Below are positions 23,796 to 34,311 of a stretch of 64,000 nucleotides of DNA, one piece after another (within the stretch, counting starts at the first letter, position 1; the number at the start of each line of letters is the position of its first letter). The notes beneath the pieces were generated by a model. That model saw only the letters and a program-made list of their open reading frames with translations. It ran no database searches and was not told the DNA's origin. Source of the DNA: Casuarina equisetifolia (taxonomy: Eukaryota > Streptophyta > Magnoliopsida > Fagales > Casuarinaceae); assembly GCA_028551475.1 (NCBI GenBank), contig CM052357.1:30835745-30899744 (forward strand), given 5' to 3'. Both the position numbers and the translations under genes were made by a program.

Positions 23796-25582
23796 ATGGA
23801 AGGGAGGCAGGAGCAACTTTCAACCGAGATTGTGAATCGGGGTGTTGAGCAGTCGGGGCCAAATGCCGGGTCCTTTTATTTCTCTGTGAAGGTCCGTCGT
23901 AGGTTGCCGGATTTTCTTAGTTCGGTTAGCCTGAAATATGTGAAGCTGGGCTATGGTTATCTCCTTAGACACAGCTTCTATTTCTGGCTTGCACCACTCC
24001 TAATAGCGATCCTCGGAGTCGAGTTAAGAAAGCTCTCCTGGGAAAATTTCTATCGGAATTGTGATCTTGCTGACGCTCTCTTTATAGCGGGTCTCTTGGG
24101 TTTGGCTCTGTATGTTTATCTCGATTCCACACCTCGGCCCATTTATTTAGTTGATTTCGCTTGTTATCGCCCACCAAATGAGCTCAAGGTAACCCACTGA
24201 TAGTTTCTTTCCCTAAGGTGCATTTTCCGATCCTTGGTCTGCAGTTTCATGTACTTACTGGTTTCTTTGCGTGGCCACTGATGTGTGTCACCATTGTTTG
24301 CTCATTAAATATTTTTTCCCACTTTACTAAACTTGCACAGATCTCAAAGGAAGAGTTTATTGAACTAGCAAGAAAATCTGGCAGCTTCAGCGATTCTGCA
24401 ATTGAATTTCACCGACGAGTTCTCAAGAATTCTGGCATAGGCGACCAGACCTACATGCCGCGGAAAATCTTCCGGCCTGGTTACAGTATAACACTGAAAG
24501 ACGGCAGAGAAGAGGCTGCAACGGCCATGTTTGGGGTGATAAATGACCTCCTTGCCGCTACCAAAATCAGGCTTAAGGACATAAGAATTCTAGTCGTGAA
24601 CTGCGGGGTCATGAATGTCACTCCGTCGCTCTCGTCAATAGTGGTTAACCACTATAAGCTGGAGCATAATATTAATAGCTTTAACCTCGGTGGCATGGGC
24701 TGTGCCGCTGGACTTATAGCCATCGATCTAGCTAAAGACCTTTTACTTGCGTATCCCGGTTCATATGCTCTAGTAGTGAGTACAGAAGCCGTGACATACA
24801 CATGGTACAACGGTCACGAGCCTGACATGCTTCTTTCAAATTGCTTCTTTCGGATGGGGGCTGCAGCCGTGTTGATGTCAGGCTCCCGCCTAGATAGATG
24901 GCGCTCCAAGTATGAACTCAAGCAGGTTCCACTTTTTCTGAACAATTTTGCTCTCATATTGATAAAGTTGTTCATAAAATACTGTCTGGTTTCCAAAGAT
25001 ATGCTTAAATATGTCTGCTATAAATGTCGCATGCAGCTGATGCGAACCCACACAGCCATGGACAACAGGAGCTTCAAAAGCATACAAATGAAGGAAGATT
25101 CAGAAGGGAAGCGAGGTATCTCAGTGAGCAAAGACGTGATTGAGTTGGGAGGGCATGCGCTGAAGGCAAACATCACCACTCTTGGCCCGCTGGTGCTACC
25201 TGTTTCTGAACAACTTCATTTCCTCACCAATATGCTGTTTAAGAAGAAGAAAGCCAAGCCGTACATTCCCGACTACAAGCTTGCCTTCGAGCATGTTTGC
25301 ATATTGGCAACAAGCAAGAAAGTGCTGGACGAGATACAGAAGAACTTGGAACTCACAGAGGAGTACATGGAACCATCAAGGAACACGTTGGAGCGATTCG
25401 GGAACACTTCGAGCAGTAGTATCTGGTATGAACTGGCTTACTTAGAGGCAAACTCAAAGATTAACAGCGGCGATCGAATTTGGCAGATCGCTATCGGGTC
25501 CGGGTTGAAGTGCAACAGTGCTGTTTGGAAGGCTCTTAGGAACATTGGGAAGCCCAGGCTGAGTCCATGGGTGGAGGACTAA
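23796..25582 (+). CDS. KCS: 3-ketoacyl-CoA synthase (FDH/KCS10-like), 507 aa, catalytic His replaced
   Basis: Exons are 23796-24188, 24341-24925 and 25037-25582 (131, 195 and 181 codons, all phase 0). KCS condenses malonyl-CoA with long-chain acyl-CoA in the ER to make very-long-chain fatty acids for cuticular wax and lipids. Two N-terminal membrane segments (about 65-110) precede the FAE1/CUT1-type condensing domain. The active Cys is at 252 ([10 protein letters not shown]) and Asn at 449 (RFGNTSSSS). The catalytic His, H391 in FAE1, is Leu416 ([11 protein letters not shown]), and FAE1 H420 is Glu445 (NTLERFGN). H331 (RTH) and H412 (EHVC) remain. The first intron position (after NELK) and sequence fit the KCS10/FDH clade. 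The C-terminus stops at PWVED, about 10 residues short. The frame is otherwise intact. Intron 2 is 111 nt with no stop. Met 23796 was chosen because conservation begins soon after it. Confidence 0.9.
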
Positions 25583-26079
25583 CCCTTTCTGGCGGGTGAA
25601 CAAAGAAGGATAAGTAAGAACTATGATAGTAGTTGTCTAAAGTAAGTTTAATCAAGAGCGTATGTTACCTGGTGCATGCATACCTTCCTAGTGTTTCAAG
25701 TATTAAGCTTGACGCAATTCATGCTAAAATCTTTTTTATTACTTCCCTTGTCTACCGAAATGCTTACAGCATCAAAAGGTATGTAGTGAATCTCTCTGTA
25801 GTGACTATAACTTCGCAAAATCGTGTGGCCCAAAGTGGCCAACAAGTAACCACTAATCCATTCACAAACAATACCTCCCATCCTCAAGACATTCCAAATG
25901 CAGTTTGATTTCACATACCAAACTTGTAGTAAATTGTATGTTTGCCGCCTAGTTTGCAAAAATTGAACTACAGTAAATGCCCATTAATCAATTGCACTTA
26001 GCTCCGACCACACTATCCTACAAAGCATATTAGAATAGTTGAGGAAAAATAGTAACTCCAGGAACTCGAAGCTCAGAAT
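25583..26079. other. Convergent 3' intergenic region
   Basis: It lies between the stop codons of the plus-strand KCS gene and the minus-strand glucanase gene, so it should hold both 3' UTRs. Nothing else was recognised. Confidence 0.5.
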
Positions 26080-29000
26080 TCAGAGAGTTGTTAGCAAGAA
26101 AAGAGTAAGGCAAAGGACCAAGGTCAATGGCTTTTGGCGACACCCAACAATCCTTTCTGCACCTCCGTAATATGGCTGGATCATTATCCCAAACCGGCAG
26201 CTTCCGGTTGATGGATCTGTCTTGGTAATCATTGAAAGGTTGGGAAACTTGCAAGCTTCATCAAGTTGATTATTCTTCTGGTAGTAACTGTTGAATGCAT
26301 AAGAGATGTTTCCCCGAGCATCTAAAATTCCACAAGTCGTCCCATATCCAAGACAGGTACAATCAGCAAGTCCACAGGCATAGCTCACACTTAGTGCCAC
26401 TTGCGGGTCATCAAGCTTGGCAGATGGCTTCATCACACACCACTTGCGTTCCAAATAGTGTACATTTCGTGCAGGAACTAAGGAACCTGAATTTGTAGTA
26501 CCAAGGTTTAGCTGGTATTTTGGCTGCCCATCGTATGTAAATATCCCCCAGTGGCGCTCAAAATTTCCTGGATCGACGCTTTTGACATCCTCATCAATCA
26601 AGCTAAATAAATATGCATCAACCTGCATTCCAGGTCTCATTGGGGTCCCTCTCTGACCATATGTATGCTTCATGAACCCCTGGTTGAACCGCTGAGCATA
26701 TGTTGGATTTGCATTCCGATCTCCATCAGTTGGCCATCCAATCTCTCCAACAATGATTTCCAGGTTTCCATAACCATTCTTTTGGAGGGCCCAGACAAGA
26801 GTGTCAAAATTTGCGTCAAACATATTGGTGTAGGTCGCTCCACCATCAGTTATAGGTGATGCATTCCCATCAAAGAAGGCATAGTCAACAGGGAAGTTGG
26901 GATCAATGTAAAGGCTTATAAATGGATAGATGTTCACAGTGAAGGGGGCACCATTGTCATTCAAGAATTTGACAATGGCCAGCATTAGGTCGTGAATGTC
27001 AGCACGGAAATCACCCCCGGAGGGAAGTCCGGTTGAGCTCTCATATACATCAGCATTAAGGGGGACCGTCACCTTTACTCTGTTGCTAAGACCAGCTTTT
27101 ATCAGGGCAGACTGGACATTCTGCAGAGCAGGGAATGTTGTTTTGAGGAAGCTTCCATTGTATGTCGACAAGAAAGGCTCATTTCCAACTGCAACATACC
27201 TGATGATTCATGTAAACATATGGTGCAACATTAACCACATTTCAGAATTCTTCCATGTCTGCACAGAAGTTCCATAAAGCATCATTATACCAAAACTCAA
27301 GAATTCAATACGGTTATTATTGCAGATTTCTTAGGCAGGATAGTTTATAATTGTTCAGATATCCTATCCACAAGAGAAAGTTCCCACGCGGAAGTCCCGA
27401 CCTCCAGGATCCTCTTCTCCTATAAACTCAATATATATATATATATATATATTTTTTTTCTCTCTCTCTATTAAGATTAGTGCTGAGGAACATGACCTTC
27501 ACAGAGATCAATTTTGTCACAAAGTAATCTAGCACAAAAGTATAGCCACGCTGATAAAATCCTCAACTAATTGATGAGTAGTCAGAGCTCACCACGTTAG
27601 GTTTTGGTTGGCAAACAAAGTTCATATATTGCACAAGCAGTACATTTAGATGGGATATAAATCTGCAAGGCCTTGACATGTAACATGATCGTTACATGGA
27701 CAATAAAAAGGCCTGATAAATATTCAGAAGGCAACAAACTCAAGCAGTTAATGAATCATTTGAGATTGGAATAGAAAGCAACATAGCAAGTATATATGAA
27801 ATATTTGGCATACATATCTGCTTGTTGACCAAAAGCCAATCAGAATAGAGCTCCCGACTTTCAATCTAAAAGCTGTGATCTCTTTCAGAATACGTAGCTT
27901 TCATTGACTTTCAGCAGAAGTTAAGCATTTGGAAACCAATATAATCAATTTTGATGTAAAACCTTGATCATACACAAGTAATTTTGCCCTATGCAGTTGT
28001 TTAAGAGAACACAGCGGCAGTTGCATTCAACCTGACTTGGTCTCTAAAATTACATTGGACATGGTCCCGTGAATATGACATGAAGGAAAGAAAAAAATCA
28101 CTGAGCTGCCGGAAGGTAGTTGGGACTTCAATTTTGGCTTAGATTAGTGAATAGGATCAGAAACTCTTCCGTTTAGGAGAGTTCTAACTTTTACTACTAT
28201 ATACTCCAAAAAATTCAATCCTCTCTAGTAAAATCCACAAAGCTTTGGCAACAAGGACAGCGCCAGCACTAAATCTGTAAGTCGTTGAGAGAGAAAAGAA
28301 ACAGCAGCATACAACAGGAAGAACACAAGGAACTAACGATGAGGATAATAAAAGTCATAAGAGAACAAATTGCCTCCTTGAAAACTTGCACAGGTAATAG
28401 AGTTGGAAGGGTAACTTTAAGAAAAACAAAAAGGTGGTAACGAAAGAATGAAAAAATTACTGACTTGCTCATATTTGTTCTAAGAAAATAAGGACTCGAG
28501 TAAACATTGATTGGTAACATAGAAAGGATGTCAGCCCCATTAAACATTATCAACCCCAAGTTTAGTGCTTGCAAAGATAAGCACTAAAATACCACGGAAT
28601 TACCTTTGTGCCAAAGACAGTTGCCAATATCTAAGTAAAATGAATATAAAAGGTAAATATTTAAGGGCCACACAATGTCAAGAATATGAAGATTGACCAA
28701 ATCAGAAAGTCTATATCAAATGAAACAGAAGATAGTTATGAAAACAAAATGCCTGGAGCTAAGAACATAACGAGTCCTACCAAATATGAACTCTCAAAAT
28801 AGCTAGCAGTTGTAAAATCTATGAAATTGCATACCAGATATATTGTGCAACTACTATAATACCGGATCCACTGCCTTAACCCTTCATCTATGTCTTACTC
28901 ATAGAGACTGATTTGTTTAGAGCCAAGAGTTGATTTATATCAGACCAACGATATCAACCTAGTAACTACCAGAAGAAATCATCGCTCCACCAGTTGGAAT

Positions 29001-29521
29001 CAACAACAGGATTACCAATAGATAATATTTCAACCATCTTTTTGAAGAAAAACGCTAAACAAATATTGCAGCAGAAGTAGTTAGCGAGTTAGGAATGCAA
29101 AAGAAATTGGTAAGCTTAACACTATTGGCCGAGGAAATTACCACCGGAGAAAGGAGGAAGTGGAGGAAGCTCACCTGATATCAACATTACTGTTGGTGAT
29201 ATGAGTGGAGACATTTGTGGCAACCCATTTCTCAGCAGCCTTAACGCTGGTAGCGAGAGATAGAAGCATATCATTAGGAATTCCCACCATGACTTCAATC
29301 CCAGTTTTGCCCAAAGCTCTCAGTGGCCCATAATCCGCATCGAAAAGCTTAACCTTTCTAAACCCATTTTCCGTCAGCAGCCTCACTACTGTACCTGGGG
29401 GCAGAGGGTGGCTAGTCTGTGTACCCCAGTTGGCACCAATACCACCCACCGGATACAACATTGAACAGAGCAAAACTGTACCAATATTTATGAACGAAAG
29501 CCACGCCATGACCTTTCTCAA
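26080..29521 (-). CDS. GH17 beta-1,3-glucanase with X8 (CBM43) domain and GPI-type tail, 488 aa
   Basis: Exon 1 is 29175-29521 and exon 2 is 26080-27199, with a 1975-nt intron (donor GTGAGC, acceptor ATCATCAG). The enzyme hydrolyses beta-1,3-glucan (callose) in the cell wall or at plasmodesmata. A signal peptide (1 to about 27) leads into [15 protein letters not shown]. The GH17 proton donor is Glu123 (VAVGNEP) and the nucleophile Glu268 ([13 protein letters not shown]). A linker leads to an X8 domain at about 368-453 (KWCVMKPSA, six or more Cys). A hydrophobic C-terminus ([16 protein letters not shown]) after a Cys-rich end suggests GPI anchoring. It is closest to glucan endo-1,3-beta-glucosidase 5/6 (At4g31140/At5g58090, recalled). 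Met at 29521 or 29509 is possible. The catalytic set is complete. Confidence 0.93.
27200..29174 (-). other. Intron of the GH17-X8 gene (about 2.0 kb)
   Basis: Large single intron placed at the codon for Arg116, just before YVAVGNEP. It includes a TA dinucleotide run at 27431-27452 followed by a CT run. No nested gene was seen. Confidence 0.8.
27431..27469. repeat. (AT)n-T-(CT)n compound microsatellite
   Basis: Eleven AT units (27431-27452), then a T run and a short CT run, in the GH17 intron. Confidence 0.85.
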
Positions 29522-31425
29522 ATATGCCAGGCAGTCTATAAGAAAACCTTAATGCAAAAGAAATTAGAACTTTGAGGCTAAAGATGGCTCCGGTTTAGAG
29601 GTTTTGAAAGTAGAAAATAGCATGGAATCAGTAAAGTGACTTCACTTTGTATGCAGGGTCTCCAGCAAACAGAGAAAATCCAAAACAGGCAAAGTGAAGC
29701 GGAAGCCCAAAATGGTGCAAGAAAAGGGAACGGCAAGAGCTGATCAAAAAAACACAACAAGAACAAGAGAAAAGCAGGAGACTTTATAGTTGAAGCCAAT
29801 ACCCAAAGTACAAATGGATGTTAGGCTACTAAAGAGCGTTTCAAATAGAAACCCCAAAAGGCTACTGAGGAAAAGGCACTTGGAATCTGGTTCTGCATTT
29901 GAAGAGCAGCTAGCTAGATTTCAGGAATAGGACAGATTCTTCAAGGCAGATGTTAAAATAAAATATAAAGGAAGACGAAAAAGAAACTATTTGGATTTTT
30001 CAGCTCGTTAAGAGAAGGCACTCACGCGAGATACAAAATGAGACTGATACTAGTAGAAATCTGAAAAAAAAAAAAAAAATAGGGAAAGACAGGAGCAAAG
30101 ACATAAACAGTATAAAGACCAGCAACTGAGTAGAAGAGGCAAGGCGAAGAATCTATCCAGGAGAAGTGAAAACACCCTTACCATGAACAGAGACAACAAA
30201 AAGGTAAGCAAAGGTGGTGAGTGGTGTGGGAGCTAAAGATGTCAGTGACAGACAATCTGACACGGCCTACGCGCAGATGCGTCTCTCAAATCTCGAGCAG
30301 TGTTCAGTGGCATCTTGTGACTGGGATGTTACGTGGCAGTTGACGGGGATTTTCACGTCCCTTTCTGTCATCCTCACTGATTCAACTGACGCTACCTTTC
30401 CATTTAACGGCCGTTGGTCGGTGGCCTTTTCATTTCTAAGTCGCCTCCGACCACCTGTGAGCCGGAGCACTCGTCTTGCTTTCCAGACTTATTAAAGTTA
30501 TTTTCGTCACGTACAATTCTTACCTCTAGTTAGGAAATATATTATGAAGTCAAATTCTTACTTTAAAAATTAATTTATAAAAATGAGAAATGTATTTATA
30601 TTTAACTAAAAATATATATTTATGTATTAATAATATAAAAATAAATATGCATATTGTAATATATTCTCTTTTTATAATGGTCTGATCTTTTAATATAATA
30701 TTTTGTCTATTTGAATTCTAATGTCATATTAAGAAAATTATTTATACTTTAAAAGCTACCTCATAAAATAATAAATATACCTATATTTAACTAAGCATAT
30801 ACGTTTACAATATAATGTTAAACATTCACGCTACAACAAAATGAAGACTCTTAAGAAAAAAAAAAAAAAAAAAAAAGAGATAATTAGTAACTCAAACAGC
30901 TTTTGTTAAGAATTGGAGCTAGGAACTCTTAGCTTAGTATTGTCTTCGAGTAGAGGTGCCTTACGTAGAGCCAAATCCCATACTGTTGTTTGCTGCGTGA
31001 TGATGAAGTTCGGACCTTTGGGGAGAGTGGTTGCGGGCACGTTGTTTGGCCTCCCACAGAAGCTAAGTCTTTGTCTAGATGCGTTTTAGTTTCTTTGGAC
31101 TCTTTCTTTGGTTTGTTCTATGGGATCTTTTATGTTGTCTCGTATGCACTCTGTTGGTGGTTGGCTTCATGTTATTCGGACTATATTTCTTATATTCTAG
31201 TCTTAAAGGCTTTGAGCTATTTTGTGTATTAAATCTCCACCCATGAGGACCTATGATTGGTACCTTTCTTTTTTTCTTAAGATTTATTATTATTGAGTTA
31301 GTTTTGTGGAAGGACAGCTTTGTCCAAATTATTTCTTAGCACTCCTTTAGTTGTAGGGATGGTCTAACCTAGAGTGCACATAATGAAACGGGCATGGTGT
31401 CTTAAAAACTAGTATATAGTTGGGC
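29522..31425. other. Spacer upstream of GH17-X8 gene; AT-rich in the right half
   Basis: 29522-30200 should hold the glucanase 5' UTR and promoter. It contains poly-A runs at about 30063-30079 and 30856-30877. 30500-30850 is very AT-rich without genes. A frame at 30990-31232 matches nothing I know. Confidence 0.4.
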
Positions 31426-32292
31426 TTTGTGTGACAAGCTATTTTAACAGTACGAAGGTACTCTAGACTGCATGGGCTTGAATTACAACTTACAAAATGG
31501 ACTTCCTACCATCAACCCATGCCTGCTTATGGCCCAAACTACACAACATACACACAGTCTAGATTTCATTCATATTGTTAAAATAACTTGTTACATATAA
31601 AGGTACTCTAGACTATGCGTATGTTGTGTGTTTTAGGCCATAAGTATGCGTGGGTTGATTTTAAGAAGCCCATTTTGTAAGTTGTAATTCAAGTCACTTC
31701 TGTCTAAAGGCTTTTAGAGAGACTTTCATCATGAGATCGCTAGAGATGTCTATTTGTATAAATTCTAGAGGCTAAATAAATGAAGGGAAAGTTCAGTCGT
31801 TACATAAATTTTATAGGTCCTTGTATCACTTCGATGTTTGAGGTCTTGGTGTCCCATAGATACTTGACGTCTTAGTGTCCCTTAAATGTTGAATGTAACA
31901 AGCTATTTTAACAGTATGAAGGACTCTAGACTTTGTGTATGTTGTGTACTTTAGGCCATGAGTAGGCATGGGTTGATTGTAGGAAGCACATTTTGTAAGT
32001 TGTAATTCATGCCACTACTGACTAGAGGCTTTTAAAGATACTTTCATCTTGGGGTCTCTATAAATGTCTATTTGTATAAATTATGGTGGCTGAATGGATG
32101 AGGGGGAAGTTTTTTCGTTACAAAAATTTTATAGGTCCTTGCATCCCTTAGATGCTTGAGATCTCAGTGTCCCTTAGATACTAAAGGTATTAGTATCCTT
32201 TAGATGCTGAATTAGGCTCTGAAATGCAAATGGATTAGCTCATTAACCCAAAATTCAAATCCATATTCTTCCTAAAAACAATCCCGAAAATT

Positions 32293-32305
32293 TGGTATCA
32301 AAGCC
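32293..32305 (+). other. Primer-binding site, methionine-tRNA type
   Basis: TGGTATCAAAGCC lies directly after the plus-strand LTR and before the gag-like frame. It resembles the common plant site TGGTATCAGAGC. Confidence 0.7.
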
Positions 32306-32309
32306 TCCT

Positions 32310-32585
32310 ATGGCCGATAAGAGCTACAAAAGGTTGGAGGCCAAAATGAAGTGTAGGTTTGATGAGTTAATGGGCATGCAGCAACAAATGATTCATGCTC
32401 TCAACGAGAAAATCAAAGGTAATTCTATAAAGCAAGAAATCATAATGAAAGTGGGTGATGGTTTCAGTTACTATAAGGAGGGTAAAATCGAAACCGAGCC
32501 TCCACCAAAGGAGTCTTGCTTCCAATCTACAAAGAAGGTAGATGAGAAGCCAAAGAAGTCTCATTGCTTGGCTTCCACAACCTGA
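32310..32585 (+). pseudogene. Gag N-terminal fragment of the inverted-array element
   Basis: The frame starts MADKSYKRLEAKMKCRFDEL and ends after about 90 codons at KKSHCLASTT. It lies where gag should be, right behind an LTR and primer site. It is truncated where the inverted copy begins. Confidence 0.55.
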
Positions 32586-33415
32586 TGTAAACACGAGCAT
32601 GCCCATCAACTCATTAAACCCATGCTTTATTTTGGACTTCAACCTTTTGTAGCTCTAATTGGCCATAGGAGGTTATGATACAAAATTGTTGTGATCATTT
32701 TTAGGAAGAGTAGGGATTTGGATTTTAGGTTGATGACACCTATCCGTTTGCATTTTGGAGGCCTAATTTAGCATTTAAGGGACACTAATACCTTCAACAT
32801 CTAAGGACATTGAGACCTCAAGCATCTAAGGGATGCAAGGACCTATAAAATTTTTGTAGCAATTGAACTTCCCCCTCATCCATTCAACCATTAAAATTTA
32901 TATAGATAGACATCTCTAGAGACCTTATGATAAAAATCTCTCTAAAAGCCTCTAGACAATAATGGCTTCAATTACAACTTACAAAAGGGCTTTTTACAAT
33001 CAACCCACACCTACTTATGACTTAAAGTACACAACATACATGGAGTCTAGAGTACCTTCATAGTGTTAAAATAACATGTTACAACTCCATCCCCCTTAAC
33101 AAAAACCTTGTCCTGATGGCTTTAATACAAACTATACCTAAACACGCTAAAGCCTAAAACTAAGGTCCAAACAAAATAACTACATTTTCGGTCTTGTCCT
33201 CGGACAACTTGCCAATGACGCTTCCCCCTCATTCATTCAACCATTAGAATTTATACAAATAGACATCTTTAGTCTCTCTAGATAGCATAGACTTGAATTA
33301 CAACTTACAAAATGGGTTTCCTACAATCAACTCACGCCTATTGATGGCCTAAAGTACACAACATATACAAAGTATAGAGTACTTTCATATCATTAAAATG
33401 GCCTATTACACTTTG

Positions 33416-34311
33416 TAACAAATATTATTTTTGTTAAGTTAGGTCTAAGTGGCCCCCAAAAGACATTTCAAACGAAGAAAAGAACCACTCATTAATAAGG
33501 CTAACAAATTAAACATTCATCTATTTTATAAGCCAATTGTAATTCTCCCTTTCCATGCGGGACAAATCCATCAAACTTGTGGAGGAGACTCGAAGAAGAA
33601 GGCAATCCAAAGGCCTAGCATAAATGCATATGCTTTTATACCATGTTAAGTTAGGTGTAAGTTCAAGTTCTCTCCCTTTGTTTTTGGATGAATCCAAACA
33701 TCTTTAACAATTTATGTGTAGTTCCTGGGTGAATTGCCGCTGCCATTTGACAACGCCTACGACGTCGTGTTCCTAAAAAAATTATTTCGCGTTGTTCTTT
33801 CTCCGTCAGTAAAAGAACGAAACAAAAATGTTAATTTATTTTCTTTCCGTATCTTTACCTTTTGTGAGTCTTTTAGGCACAGCCAAAACGCAGGTGTACG
33901 TTTAGTTCATGAATTTTCACTTGTTCTGGACGCCAGCTACGCTTCTTCTTCGATCAGTCCCTCGAAGGAAGATGAAGAAGATGGATTTTGATGGCAGATC
34001 TACTCCGTCGTCTGCGTTCATCGAATTCAAGTTGTTCCGTCTGCAACTCATCCCCTTCACTATATTTCTGGTAAAAGATCGAAGCATCGCCCTCCCATTC
34101 TCTCCTCGCTCTCTTCTCTCCCAAAAGACCAACCCTAGACCACAATTTGTCTATCTGTGATGCTTTTGATTCGTTCTGTTTAGTTTCTTCGTTGTTATCT
34201 TCTTTCCTGGTCAACTTAAAAAGAAGCTCAATCAAGCTAGGATCCTGATGATAAGGGACCTTGCGTAGTTGCTTGCTTGATTTTGATTAAGGGTTACTGA
34301 TGGGTTAGAGT
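33416..34311. other. Spacer and probable 5' flank of the At5g58100-type gene
   Basis: Several short frames overlap here with no conserved similarity. The 5' UTR of the downstream gene is expected in its right part. The stretch 33640-33665 (TTTTATACCATGTTAAG) hints at another retroelement edge but is too short to call. Confidence 0.4.

Larger units (their letters stand above)
31426..33415. mobile_element. Inverted array of LTR and gag fragments from one Ty3/gypsy-like family
   Basis: Copies of one LTR occur in both orientations: plus 31426-31463, minus 31464-31588, plus 31588-31893 (3'-truncated), plus 31894 to about 32281, minus about 32690-33085, minus 33218-33415. Landmarks are GTAACAAGCTATTTTAACAG, ATTTTGTAAGTTGTAATTCA and AATTTTATAGGTCCTTG. 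After the plus LTR comes a primer site (32293-32305) and a gag-like start (MADKSYKRLEAKMKCRF). Sequence 32597-32690 is the inverse of this junction. Minus-strand DNA at 33086-33215 ends in a purine-rich run (AAGGGGGATGGAGT) before TGTAACATG, as expected for a polypurine tract before a 3' LTR. Family within gypsy is not assigned. Confidence 0.8.

Noticed and set aside
30990..31232. 80-codon hydrophobic frame
   Set aside because: No known family; could be a transposon tail but nothing supports that firmly.
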